Of a DNA stretch of 64,000 nt, positions 51,360 through 59,807 are shown in pieces. The notes below the pieces were generated by a model, which saw only the letters and a program-made list of their open reading frames with translations, ran no database searches and was not told the DNA's origin. The stretch is from assembly GCA_001800135.1 (NCBI GenBank), contig MGUU01000025.1, positions 62,001 to 126,000 on the forward strand. Direction: 5' to 3'. The translations under genes and the position numbers were made by a program. The stretch is from Elusimicrobia bacterium RIFCSPLOWO2_02_FULL_39_32. Its GTDB lineage: Bacteria > Elusimicrobiota > Elusimicrobia > 2-02-FULL-39-32. The stretch's first letter is position 1. The number at the start of each line of letters is the position of its first letter.

Positions 51360-52241
51360 TTATTCAATAAATTGGCTCTTAATTTCCTCAATATATTCTT
51401 TTAAAGCTAAACGCCAATCCCGCATCCTATCCAACCCCATTTCACCTAAACGTCCATTCACTGCGCTTAAATTAAAAGCTCTTGGCGCTGTCTCTTTAAA
51501 ATCCTTTGAATTAATGGAAATAACTTTTACATCTTTAACCCCGGCAAATTCCAGCACTGCCTTAGCATATTCAAAATAGCTTGCGGTTCCATGCCCCACC
51601 ATATTAAAAACTCCCTCTCCGCCTTTCTCAATCAACGATAATAAATTACGGGCAGTGTCTTTAACGGAGCTGGGTTGGATAAAACGATTATCAATCATTC
51701 TAATTTCTTTTACTCCGGAACTGACCATTCGCAAAACCTTGCTCACAAATTTTTTATCCTTCTCTCCCCCTCCAAATAAAGAACCAAAACGAACAATCAA
51801 ATGTCTCATATTTTTAAATTCCGAGACCACAACTTCACCGATCCACTTGCTTTTAGAATAAGTGCCTATGATTTTATCTGGGATTACCTTATCATAACGC
51901 TCATCGTAAGGACTCTCTTTATCTCCCGGATAAACATAAAAAGTGGATGGAAAAACTAAAAGAGCCTTTACTTTTTGCGCGCCTTCGCAAACGTTTCTAG
52001 CGCCTTCAACATTAACTGCAAAACATTCCTCAGGATTATACTCGCACCAATCCACATCTGTTTTAGCCGCAAGATGAATAATCACATCCGGCCTGTGATA
52101 TTCTATGATTTCCTGCGTTCTATGCCGATTAGTTACATCTAAATCAGGATAATTAAAATGTTTGAAGAAAAAGGCATTATCCAAATGCTTTTTAAGTTCA
52201 GTTCCAACCATTCCATTGGAACCAGTCACCAATATCTTCAT
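51360..52241 (-). CDS. dTDP-4-dehydrorhamnose reductase-like protein (RmlD family)
   Basis: 293 residues from the ATG that fits the family. The NAD(P) motif is KILVTGSNGMVGTELKKHL; then VIIHLAAKTDVDWCEYNPEE, STFYVYPGDKESPYDERYD with the Tyr-Lys pair in GTYSKSKWIGEVVV. RmlD reduces the last step of dTDP-L-rhamnose; relatives reduce other nucleotide sugars, and rmlA-C are not in the window, so the product is not certain. An upstream start at 52271 is poorly supported. It is divergent from the HD-GYP-like gene. Confidence 0.8.
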   Translation of the reverse strand: MKILVTGSNGMVGTELKKHLDNAFFFKHFNYPDLDVTNRHRTQEIIEYHRPDVIIHLAAKTDVDWCEYNPEECFAVNVEGARNVCEGAQKVKALLVFPSTFYVYPGDKESPYDERYDKVIPDKIIGTYSKSKWIGEVVVSEFKNMRHLIVRFGSLFGGGEKDKKFVSKVLRMVSSGVKEIRMIDNRFIQPSSVKDTARNLLSLIEKGGEGVFNMVGHGTASYFEYAKAVLEFAGVKDVKVISINSKDFKETAPRAFNLSAVNGRLGEMGLDRMRDWRLALKEYIEEIKSQFIE

Positions 52242-52286
52242 AATTGAACCCAATCGTAACATAATTACCATCTGACATCAAGAAAC

Positions 52287-52315
52287 TTGACAATCTTAGT
52301 TTCTTCTGTTATTAT
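52287..52315 (+). promoter_or_regulatory. Sigma70-type promoter TTGACA-17-TATTAT
   Basis: TTGACA (52287-52292), 17 nt, TATTAT (52310-52315). Near-consensus. It drives the GAF/HD-GYP-like gene, whose leader of about 28 nt has AGGAGG before the ATG at 52350. Confidence 0.75.
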
Positions 52316-52349
52316 CACAGCTAACCCTCATTTAGGAGGAGCTTTAAAG

Positions 52350-53645
52350 ATGTCCCCAATGATCTTCACAGTCACATTTCTTATCTTTCTTTTAGCCGGG
52401 AGTTGGTTATTTTATCTCTCCTATTACTTAAGAAACAGACAAAAACATAACCTTGCGCTTAAAAACTTTGAAGAATCTCAAGCCCGCCTTAGAGAAGAGG
52501 TGGTCAACACTGATTCTTTAGTTAATCTTTTAGCAAATGTCCATGAGATTGTCTTGGAAAGTTTTGGCGATAAAACAAAACCGGTTCTTGCAAAAATGAT
52601 CCTTAGCTCTGCCTGCCAAATTATGGGTTGCGCTGTTGGCTCATTAATGATTTTGGACCAAGAAAGTCAAGAACTAAAAATTGTGGCTACGCAAGAACTT
52701 TCTCAAGAAACCTGTAAATCTTTGGGTTTAAAATTTGGAGAAGGTCTCTTCGGCGAGTCTGCCTTAATTGGAAAAATTAAAATCTTTGATGATTTAACTA
52801 AAGATACAAGGGTTGCTGGTTTAGAACTTCCAGGAAAATCTCTAATGCTGATCCCTCTAAAGTTAAAAGACCGAATCATGGGCTTACTTTCAATTTTTGC
52901 GGATGAACCGCACCATATCTTTGAAGAAAAGAAAATCCGTCTATTAAATATCTTGGCTCGCCAAAGCACGATTGCTCTGGAAAATTTGGGGTTATATAAA
53001 AACTTGCAAATTTTTTATTGTGAAATGGTTGAGGCTTTGGCAGAAAGATTGGCCGCGGAAGAATCTAAAGATAAGAATGAAACCTTGCGGTTTTATGCAA
53101 GAAAAATCGCTCAAGAGCTAAAACTGCCTGACTCTATAGCGATGTATGTTGAATTCGCCACAATTCTCCGCGGCATTGGAAAAAGCGATCTGAATGAGCT
53201 CATTTTGCATAAACCAGGCAACTTGACTCCCAAAGAATTAGAAGAAGTTAAAAAAGCTCCTAAAAAAGGTCATGATTGGGTCTCAAAAGTAAAATTTCTT
53301 TTACCGGTTGGCCCTATGATTTTGTACCACCAAGAGCACTGGGATGGAAAAGGATATCCCTCTGGACTAAAAGGGAATGAAATTCCTTTAGGATCCAGAA
53401 TTGTTTCTGTGCTGGCTGCGTTTCACTCAATGACTACAGACCGCCCATACCGCAAAGCTCTGCCTGAAAAGCAGGCTATTCGAGAGCTGAAAAATCAGGC
53501 TGGAACCCAGTTTGACCCAAAAGTAGTAGAAACATTTGTAAAAATTTTTGAAATCGAAAAGGAAAAGATCCCACAAGGACAAGCGTTTATAAGAAATGGA
53601 AAAGAAGATCAGTCCGTATTTGAAAATTTCTGGGAATGGAACTGA
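52350..53645 (+). CDS. Membrane-anchored GAF protein with a degenerate HD-GYP domain
   Basis: 431 residues. One membrane helix (residues ~4-27), a coiled linker, a GAF domain (about 75-215: MGCAVGSLMILDQESQELKI, GEGLFGESALIGK, LIPLKLKDRIMGLLSI) and an HD-GYP-like domain (about 225-415). Key metal ligands are lost: the HD pair is Arg274-Gly275 (TILRGIGKS), the HHE motif is YHQEHWDGKGYP with the second His changed to Gln, and the later Asp ligands are Ala356 and His359. The GYP motif is intact. It should not hydrolyse cyclic-di-GMP but may still bind it. Start at 52350 is supported by AGGAGG 10 nt upstream. Confidence 0.85.
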   Translation: MSPMIFTVTFLIFLLAGSWLFYLSYYLRNRQKHNLALKNFEESQARLREEVVNTDSLVNLLANVHEIVLESFGDKTKPVLAKMILSSACQIMGCAVGSLMILDQESQELKIVATQELSQETCKSLGLKFGEGLFGESALIGKIKIFDDLTKDTRVAGLELPGKSLMLIPLKLKDRIMGLLSIFADEPHHIFEEKKIRLLNILARQSTIALENLGLYKNLQIFYCEMVEALAERLAAEESKDKNETLRFYARKIAQELKLPDSIAMYVEFATILRGIGKSDLNELILHKPGNLTPKELEEVKKAPKKGHDWVSKVKFLLPVGPMILYHQEHWDGKGYPSGLKGNEIPLGSRIVSVLAAFHSMTTDRPYRKALPEKQAIRELKNQAGTQFDPKVVETFVKIFEIEKEKIPQGQAFIRNGKEDQSVFENFWEWN

Positions 53646-54330
53646 AAAAGATCAAAAAGGAATTTTGTATGTTGTTTCAACGCCAATTGGGAATTTATCG
53701 GATATTACAATCCGAGCGTTGGAAGTTTTAAAGCAAGCTGACCAGATTCTTTGTGAAGATACAAGAATAACTTTAAAACTATTAAACCATTTTGGAATAC
53801 AAAAACCACTTTTAACCATTTTCGGTCCTAAAGAAAAAAAAGAAATTCCAAAAATTCTTGCCTTGCTTGAAAAAGGCCAGTGTTTAGCGCTATTAAGCGA
53901 TGCTGGAACCCCTACCTTGTCTGATCCCGGCACATCCATTGTAAAAAATGTAAAAGAGTTAAAGTTCCCTGTTGTGCCTATTCCCGGAGCTTCAGCCATA
54001 TCTTGCGCTTTATCGGTTTGCGGTTTTGCGGAAAAAAGCTTTCTTTTTCTTGGTTTTCTTCACCGCAAGTCCGGCAAAATCAAAAAAGAATTGTTAGAGG
54101 CTAAAAAATTTAAAACCACTGTGGTTTTCTTTGAATCCCCATTTAGAATTTTAAAAACCCTCTCTTTAGTCGCTGATACCTGGGGAAAAGAAACCCTTAC
54201 TTTTATTGGCAGAGAAATGACTAAAAAATTTGAAGAGGTGCTGGAAGGAACTTTAAATGAAATAATAGAAAAAATGCAGGGAAAAGAAATCTTAGGGGAA
54301 ATAACCGTTATTATAAAGGAGCCAAGTTAA
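53596..54330 (+). CDS. rsmI: 16S rRNA 2'-O-ribose C1402 methyltransferase RsmI
   Basis: Up to 244 residues. The tetrapyrrole-methylase-like fold has LYVVSTPIGNLSDITIRALE, CEDTRITLKLLNHFGI, LALLSDAGTPTLSDPGTSIV, VPIPGASAISCALSVCGF, FFESPFRILKTL and GREMTKKFEEVLEGTL. The C-terminal helical domain found in E. coli RsmI (286 residues) is missing, as in some lineages. The ATG at 53596 overlaps the previous gene by 50 nt; a TTG at 53665 with AAAAAGG upstream would start exactly at the family core and is a serious alternative. Confidence 0.92.
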   Translation: MEKKISPYLKISGNGTEKDQKGILYVVSTPIGNLSDITIRALEVLKQADQILCEDTRITLKLLNHFGIQKPLLTIFGPKEKKEIPKILALLEKGQCLALLSDAGTPTLSDPGTSIVKNVKELKFPVVPIPGASAISCALSVCGFAEKSFLFLGFLHRKSGKIKKELLEAKKFKTTVVFFESPFRILKTLSLVADTWGKETLTFIGREMTKKFEEVLEGTLNEIIEKMQGKEILGEITVIIKEPS

Positions 54331-54331
54331 A

Positions 54332-55375
54332 ATGAAAGTTTCCATTATTGGAGCTACGGGTTATACTGGCGGGGAACTCTTACGTTATCTCTTGAAACAT
54401 CCAGAAGCAACCATTGCGCATTGCACCTCTCAATCTCAAGTGGGAAAACCCCTGTCTTTGATCCACCCGAATCTCGCGCATAAAATGGAGCTAAAAAATA
54501 AAAAAGAATGGTTTTTGGAAAAGTGTGATGTAAAAAAAATTGCAGAAGATTCCGATATACTTTTTATTTGCCTGCCGCATGGAGAAGCTTCTAAAATAGT
54601 CAAGGAGTTCTATCCTAAAAAAATTAAAATCATAGATCTTTCCGCTGATTTTAGACTGCGCTCCAGCTCTCTCTATGAAAGCTGGTACAAAACCAAACAC
54701 CCTTGCCCAGATTTGCTAAAACAAGCTGTTTATGGTTTGCCTGAACTCTACCGCAAACAAATTGCCAAAGCAACTTTGGTGGCAAATCCGGGCTGCTATG
54801 CCACAGCCGCAATCTTAAGCGCAAGCCCTTTAGTTAAAAATAACTGGAGTAATCCCAACAGTCTAATAATAGATGCAAAATCCGGCGTCTCTGGCGCTGG
54901 CAAAAAATTAGAACTGAAATATCTCTTTACTGAAACAAATGAAAACTTCTTGGCGTATGCTGTAAACGGACACAGACACTCTCCTGAAATTGAACAGGAG
55001 CTTTCCAATTTAAGGAAAGATCAGCCAAAAATAAAAATAACTTTTGTGCCCCATCTGCTCCCTATTCATAGAGGCATCCTTGTAACGCTCTATGCAAATT
55101 TAACTAAAAAAACCTCTTTGAATGAATTATGGGATATCTACAACTCTTTCTATAAAAACGAACCCTTTGTAAAAGTATTGCCTCAAGGTTCGTTTCCGGA
55201 GTTAAAAGCTGTGCAACACTCTAACTTTTGCCAAATTGGAGTGCATCTGGAAGAAAAAACAAATAGAGCGATTGTGATTGGAGCTCTGGACAACCTAGGG
55301 AAAGGCGCAAGCTCTCAAGCAATTCAGAATATGAACCTGATGTTTGGTTTAGAGGAGACATGCGGACTATTATAG
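54332..55375 (+). CDS. argC: N-acetyl-gamma-glutamyl-phosphate reductase
   Basis: 347 residues. NADP motif SIIGATGYTGGELLRYLLKHP; active-site Cys in VANPGCYATAAIL; LPHGEASKIV, IDAKSGVSGAGKK and catalytic His in HRHSPEIEQEL. It reduces N-acetyl-glutamyl phosphate in arginine synthesis. AAGGAG lies 10 nt before the ATG, within the end of rsmI. argJ follows two genes on, so this is an arginine unit. Confidence 0.96.
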   Translation: MKVSIIGATGYTGGELLRYLLKHPEATIAHCTSQSQVGKPLSLIHPNLAHKMELKNKKEWFLEKCDVKKIAEDSDILFICLPHGEASKIVKEFYPKKIKIIDLSADFRLRSSSLYESWYKTKHPCPDLLKQAVYGLPELYRKQIAKATLVANPGCYATAAILSASPLVKNNWSNPNSLIIDAKSGVSGAGKKLELKYLFTETNENFLAYAVNGHRHSPEIEQELSNLRKDQPKIKITFVPHLLPIHRGILVTLYANLTKKTSLNELWDIYNSFYKNEPFVKVLPQGSFPELKAVQHSNFCQIGVHLEEKTNRAIVIGALDNLGKGASSQAIQNMNLMFGLEETCGLL

Positions 55376-55427
55376 GCCCAAACAATAGTTTTTCTAAACA
55401 AGGGATTTAGGATAAAGGAACTGAACT

Positions 55428-55437
55428 CGAATATTCG
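55428..55437. promoter_or_regulatory. Palindrome CGAATATTCG in the argC-argJ gap
   Basis: A perfect 10-nt palindrome that extends with one mismatch to an 18-nt one (55424-55441, AAC to GTT at the ends). It lies just before AAGGAGG of the zinc-ribbon gene. Possible operator; the regulator is unknown. Confidence 0.3.
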
Positions 55438-55458
55438 GGTTAAAAAGGAGGAAGTACC

Positions 55459-55704
55459 ATGGGAATTAGAAATTTTTTTGAACGTTGGTTTGGAAAAGAT
55501 AAAGAATATGCGCCTTATACTCCTGAACAAGAAGATAAAGGAAATGGTAAAAATGAGAATGGAGCAAAAATGTTTTGCGTGGACTGTAAAAGACAATTCC
55601 TTTTTGAACCAGGAGAACAGCAATTTTTTAAAATGAAAGGACTCACCCCGCCAAAAAGGTGTCCAAATTGCCGCTCTAAAAGAAAACAGTTTAAGAGAAG
55701 ATAG
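55459..55704 (+). CDS. Small zinc-ribbon protein (zf-trcl type)
   Basis: 81 residues. The C-terminal half carries two CxxC knuckles, MFCVDCKRQF and PKRCPNCRSKRKQ, around EPGEQQFFKMKGL, the pattern of the probable zinc-ribbon family often found alone in bacteria. The N-terminus (RNFFERWFGKDKEY) is basic and aromatic. The role is unknown; nucleic-acid binding is a guess from the basic tail. A strong AAGGAGG sits 7 nt before the ATG and the stop overlaps the argJ start by one base. Confidence 0.85.
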   Translation: MGIRNFFERWFGKDKEYAPYTPEQEDKGNGKNENGAKMFCVDCKRQFLFEPGEQQFFKMKGLTPPKRCPNCRSKRKQFKRR

Positions 55705-56906
55705 TGTCTGACATTCAGCTCCCTCAAGGTTTTTATGCGTCTGGGGTTTACTGCGGAATCGCTAAAAAACCTAAACCAGCAGACCTTACGCTGATTTACT
55801 CTGAACGCATCTGTAACGCGGCAGGAATCTTTACCCGCAATCTGGTCAAAGCCGCCCCAATTATTGTTAGCCAAAAAAATCTTGAGAGTGGAACAGCTCA
55901 AGCGATTGTAGCTAACTCTGGCTGCGCCAATGCCGCAACCGGGGATCAGGGCTTAAAAGATGCGAAAAAAATGTGCGCATTGGCTGCAGATGCATTTAAG
56001 ATAAAAAACAATCATGTGCTGGTAGCTTCTACAGGCGTCATTGGTTCAACCCTTCCCATAGAAAAAATAAAACAGGGAATTAAAAATCTTTCTTCTCAGC
56101 TTAACCCTAAGAATAAAAAAATTTATAACAACCCCTTAAAAGCGGTCTATGGCATCATGACCACAGATAAAGTTCCTAAATTTGAAAAAAGAGAATTTAT
56201 TATGGAAGGCAAAACAGTAAGGCTCTGGGGATGCGTTAAAGGAGCAGGGATGATCCATCCTAATATGGCTACCATGCTTAGCTTTATCCTAACAGATGCG
56301 GAGCTGCCCATTCCCATTATGAAAAAAATGCTAAAAACCTCTTGCGACCAATCCTTTAATGCTGCCACCGTGGATGGAGATACCTCTACTAATGACTCTG
56401 TATTTTTTCTAGCCAATGGTTTAAGCGCAAAAATCAAAAAGCCAAAAGATCTAGAAAAATTTAATTTTGAACTTAAAAGTCTCTGTGAATCCTTAACTAA
56501 AAAAATGATCTCGGATGGAGAGGGCGCCACAAAATTAATTCAAGTTATTGTGCGCGGGGCGCGTTCCAATAGAGAAGCAAAAAAAATAGCCGAAGTGGTA
56601 GCCACTTCCCCTTTAGTTAAAACAGCTTTTTTTGGAGAGGATGCTAACTGGGGAAGAATTTTAGCCGCAGCAGGCCGATCAGGGGTCAAGTTCCACCCAA
56701 ACAAAACAGATCTATTGTTAGAAAATTTGTCTCTTGCTAAAAAAGGGAAAGCGGTCATCTTTTCTGAAACAAAAGCAAAAAAAATATTAAGCCAAAAAGA
56801 AATCAGAATCTTTCTTAACTTACATGAGGGCAAAGCATCCGCTCATTACTGGACCTGCGATTTTTCTTTGGATTACGTTAAAATAAACTCTGATTATCGT
56901 TCTTGA
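55704..56906 (+). CDS. argJ: Bifunctional glutamate N-acetyltransferase/ornithine acetyltransferase
   Basis: 400 residues starting with GTG at 55704. The autocleavage site with the nucleophilic Thr is in [15 protein letters not shown]; other signatures are [46 protein letters not shown] and [17 protein letters not shown]. It recycles the acetyl group between N-acetylornithine and glutamate in arginine synthesis. It runs on from the zinc-ribbon gene and ends 33 nt before glyA. Confidence 0.96.
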   Translation: MSDIQLPQGFYASGVYCGIAKKPKPADLTLIYSERICNAAGIFTRNLVKAAPIIVSQKNLESGTAQAIVANSGCANAATGDQGLKDAKKMCALAADAFKIKNNHVLVASTGVIGSTLPIEKIKQGIKNLSSQLNPKNKKIYNNPLKAVYGIMTTDKVPKFEKREFIMEGKTVRLWGCVKGAGMIHPNMATMLSFILTDAELPIPIMKKMLKTSCDQSFNAATVDGDTSTNDSVFFLANGLSAKIKKPKDLEKFNFELKSLCESLTKKMISDGEGATKLIQVIVRGARSNREAKKIAEVVATSPLVKTAFFGEDANWGRILAAAGRSGVKFHPNKTDLLLENLSLAKKGKAVIFSETKAKKILSQKEIRIFLNLHEGKASAHYWTCDFSLDYVKINSDYRS

Positions 56907-56938
56907 AAAAAAACAACCCTATAAAAGAAGGAGCAACC

Positions 56939-58192
56939 ATGAACACCCTTAAAAAAACAGATCCGGAAATTTATTCAGCCATTCAAGGTGAAACTAAAAG
57001 ACAAATGGAAAAACTAGAACTCATAGCCTCAGAAAATTATGTTTCTCCCAGCGTACTTGAAGCCCAGGGTTCTGTGCTGACCAATAAATACGCGGAAGGT
57101 TTGCCGCAGAAAAGATATTATGGCGGCTGCGAGTGGGTGGATGTGGCTGAAACTTTAGCCATAGAAAGAACTAAAAAAGTTTTTGGCTGCGAACATGCGA
57201 ATGTTCAGGCGCATTCAGGAACCCAGGCGAATATCGCTGTTTATTTAGCCTGCCTCAACATTGGAGATACCATCATGGGACTTTATCTACCCCATGGAGG
57301 CCATCTTTCTCATGGTCACCCCATGAACTTTTCCGGTAAATATTACAAAGTAATCGGCTTTACAGTTAAAAAAGAAACAGAGCTGGTTGACTATGAAGAA
57401 GCAGAAAGATTAGCTTTAGAGCACAAACCAAAATTAATTTGCGTAGGGGCTTCAGCTTATTCCCGTATTTTTGATTGGAAACGCTTTCGAGAAATTTGTG
57501 ATAAAATCGGAGCTATTTTTATGGCGGACATGGCTCATTATGCAGGCCTTGTGGCAGCTGGCCTTTACCCTTCCCCCATCCCTTACGCGGATTTTGTAAC
57601 CACCACTACCCATAAAACTTTGCGGGGGCCAAGAGGAGGCATTGTTATGTGCAAAGCTCAATACTCGCAAACTCTGGATAAAACTATTTTCCCTGGCACT
57701 CAAGGAGGGCCTTTGATGCATGTGATTGCGGCAAAAGCAGTGGCCCTGGGAGAAGCTCTAAAACCTTCCTTTAAAAAATATCAGTCCCAAGTTTTGAATA
57801 ACGCAAGAGCTTTTGCGCAAAATTTAAGCAAAATGGGATTTAGAATTGTTACTGGCGGCACCGATTGCCACATGTTTTTAGTGGATTTGCAATCTAAGAA
57901 TCTTACAGGGAAAGTTGCGGAAGAAAGTTTAGACAAAGCTGGAATTACCGTTAATAAAAATACCATCCCTTATGATCCTCAAAAACCTTTTATCGCTTCC
58001 GGCATACGGATTGGCACCCCTGCTTTAACCACGCGCGGCATGAAAGAAAAAGAGATGGAAAAAATTTCTATTTGGATGGATCGGGCTCTTAAAAATACAG
58101 GGAATGAAGCTGAACTTAAAAAAATTTCGCAAGAAGTAAAAAATTTCTGTAAAAAATTTCCGCTTGAATCTCATCTAAAGAGTATGATATAG
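56939..58192 (+). CDS. glyA: Serine hydroxymethyltransferase
   Basis: 417 residues from the ATG with AAGGAG 6 nt upstream; the upstream in-frame start at 56903 overlaps argJ and lacks one. Signatures: [54 protein letters not shown], the substrate loop [18 protein letters not shown] and the PLP-lysine in [14 protein letters not shown]. It interconverts serine and glycine with tetrahydrofolate, feeding the one-carbon pool that folD (63.6 kb) also uses. Confidence 0.97.
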   Translation: MNTLKKTDPEIYSAIQGETKRQMEKLELIASENYVSPSVLEAQGSVLTNKYAEGLPQKRYYGGCEWVDVAETLAIERTKKVFGCEHANVQAHSGTQANIAVYLACLNIGDTIMGLYLPHGGHLSHGHPMNFSGKYYKVIGFTVKKETELVDYEEAERLALEHKPKLICVGASAYSRIFDWKRFREICDKIGAIFMADMAHYAGLVAAGLYPSPIPYADFVTTTTHKTLRGPRGGIVMCKAQYSQTLDKTIFPGTQGGPLMHVIAAKAVALGEALKPSFKKYQSQVLNNARAFAQNLSKMGFRIVTGGTDCHMFLVDLQSKNLTGKVAEESLDKAGITVNKNTIPYDPQKPFIASGIRIGTPALTTRGMKEKEMEKISIWMDRALKNTGNEAELKKISQEVKNFCKKFPLESHLKSMI

Positions 58193-58202
58193 TAAAATTG
58201 GT

Positions 58203-58487
58203 ATGAATGAAAATAATTCTAATCTTCCAATTTTAACTGAGGACACAACAAAGCCTCTTTCTCTTGTCTTAAAAGAAATAGAAAAAAAAGTTACAGAAAA
58301 TCGAATAAAATACAGTGATCAAGATAAAAGCATTAAAGATTTTAGAAGAATTTTTGACCAAGATTCTTCCAAAATGAACCAAGCGATTTTTAATGAAACC
58401 TCTGAAGAGGAAATTTATCAAGAAACCCTGCGCACCATTGCTATTCTAGTAGAAATCCTTTCTCTCTCGATAAAAAAACAACCATAA
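58203..58487 (+). CDS. Hypothetical small acidic protein
   Basis: 94 residues, not recognised. It is polar and rich in Lys, Glu and Asp, with predicted helices (LSLVLKEIEKKVTENRIKYS and EEEIYQETLRTIAILVEILS) and no membrane segment or cysteine. It starts 10 nt after glyA and stops 6 nt before the VanZ gene, so it probably is translated as part of that run. Confidence 0.55.
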   Translation: MNENNSNLPILTEDTTKPLSLVLKEIEKKVTENRIKYSDQDKSIKDFRRIFDQDSSKMNQAIFNETSEEEIYQETLRTIAILVEILSLSIKKQP

Positions 58488-58493
58488 AGTAGC

Positions 58494-58994
58494 GTGAACC
58501 TCCTTTCTATTGAAAAATCTTCGTCCGCAACGCTTTTCCAGCTTTGGGGAAGGGTCATTTTCTGGTGTTTTTTAATCACCATATTTTCCAGTCAGCCAAA
58601 CTATACAGGAGAAGGCCTTAACTTTGAAACATGGTTAGGAGCTTCAAAATTTATTCTTAGAAAAATTGCGCACCTGCTAGAATATGGACTGCTTGGAATT
58701 TTTAGCAAGCGCGCTCTGGAAAAAACTTTTTTAAATGTTCCTCGTCTTCATTTTATTCTTACTTTCTTCTTTACCCTGCTTTTTTCCATGAGCGATGAAT
58801 GGCATCAATCTTTTGTTTATGGCAGGGGCGGGACCGTCTTTGACGTCATGATAGACAGCTGCGGTTCCTTTATAGGATTATTTTTTCTGGAAAAATATGA
58901 TTCAAATCAGAAGTTTGCGTTAAGGGATGAACAGCAAAATGAAAAAAAAGAAAAAAATTTTAATGATCAAATTGCGGCAGAAGTGGAAAATTAA
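58494..58994 (+). CDS. VanZ family membrane protein
   Basis: 166 residues starting at GTG with four hydrophobic helices. The VanZ hallmark is RKIAHLLEYGLLGIFSKRAL, followed by MSDEWHQSFVYGRGGTVFDVMIDSCG. VanZ proteins confer low-level teicoplanin resistance in enterococci; their reaction is unknown, and most homologues are simply envelope proteins. The C-terminal 30 residues are charged and Gln/Lys-rich. A short ORF overlaps the 3' end in another frame. Confidence 0.85.
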   Translation: MNLLSIEKSSSATLFQLWGRVIFWCFLITIFSSQPNYTGEGLNFETWLGASKFILRKIAHLLEYGLLGIFSKRALEKTFLNVPRLHFILTFFFTLLFSMSDEWHQSFVYGRGGTVFDVMIDSCGSFIGLFFLEKYDSNQKFALRDEQQNEKKEKNFNDQIAAEVEN

Positions 58995-59085
58995 GCCCTC
59001 TACAAAAATTAAAGAGAGCTCAAAAATCTATGTTCGTTCTAAAAGTAAAAAAGAGATTCAAAAACAACTTCTGCGCGAGCTTTAA
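58939..59085 (+). CDS. Possible 48-residue Lys-rich small protein
   Basis: Frame MKKKKKILMIKLRQKWKIKP, then STKIKESSKIYVRSKSKK to a Leu-Arg-Glu-Leu end. It overlaps VanZ by 56 nt in another frame and has AAGGGA about 10 nt upstream. Small basic proteins with a W-K-I-x-P-x-T-K-x-x-x-S-x-K-x-Y-x-R pattern occur in other bacteria to my recollection, so it may be real; base composition alone could also yield it. Confidence 0.35.
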   Translation: MKKKKKILMIKLRQKWKIKPSTKIKESSKIYVRSKSKKEIQKQLLREL

Positions 59086-59774
59086 AACTTCCTGATTCCC
59101 AACTTATAAAATTCTATCCCTTTTTCCCAGACCCAAGCCCAAATCAAAGAATGCGTATTGAAAACTTGAAAAAAATATCTCTTAACCCCAACTGAATCCC
59201 AAAAAAGGAATTTGGTTAAAAAGACTAAAATCCAAGCATTCACCAAAAGAATAAAAACTAAAGAGAAAATGAAGCCTGTTTTTTTTATATCCGGCTGCTC
59301 TTGACGGATAGCAAATATGGTTAAAGAAAGGTGAAAGGCAAGGGTAAAACCGATTAAAGCAAGAAAAATTAAATGATATTTTTCCATCTCGATCCAGAAT
59401 CCTAAAATAGTATAGACTAAAAAAATAAATAAAGTATAAAAAGGGATGCAGTAGGGAGATAACGCCACAAAAAAATTGGTTTTAGAAAGAGAAACACTTC
59501 CTCCCTCTTTAGAAACCTCAAAAGAATGGACCTTGCCGCCTACTACCACAGAGGCTAAAGCATGGGTCAGTTCATGGCCAAAGACATAGGTTCGTAAAGG
59601 ACGATTAAAAATTATTTCAAAAAAGATGTAAAGTAGAGCGCCTAAGAGCAGAAAAAATAATAAATCCAAAGAATGGTTCAAGGAAAAAATAAATTCAGGG
59701 AAATGACGATAGGTGGCTAGGGTAAGAGGAATCAGCGCCAGTCCCCAGAAAAAACGGAAAAGCTTTGTAAACAT
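59082..59774 (-). CDS. M50-like membrane zinc peptidase
   Basis: 230 residues with about five membrane helices. The zinc motif H67-E-L-T-H71 is in YVFGHELTHALASVVVGGKV, and the later ALSPYCIPFYTLF segment is where M50 peptidases carry the Asn/Asp-Pro-Gly third-ligand motif; a clear Asp ligand is not seen there. It may be a site-2-protease relative or a related M50 group of unknown substrate. The 3' end meets the possible small ORF on the opposite strand with a 4-nt overlap. Confidence 0.7.
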   Translation of the reverse strand: MFTKLFRFFWGLALIPLTLATYRHFPEFIFSLNHSLDLLFFLLLGALLYIFFEIIFNRPLRTYVFGHELTHALASVVVGGKVHSFEVSKEGGSVSLSKTNFFVALSPYCIPFYTLFIFLVYTILGFWIEMEKYHLIFLALIGFTLAFHLSLTIFAIRQEQPDIKKTGFIFSLVFILLVNAWILVFLTKFLFWDSVGVKRYFFQVFNTHSLIWAWVWEKGIEFYKLGIRKF

Positions 59775-59807
59775 ATTTTTTATCTTATAAAAATGGTCAG
59801 GAAACCT

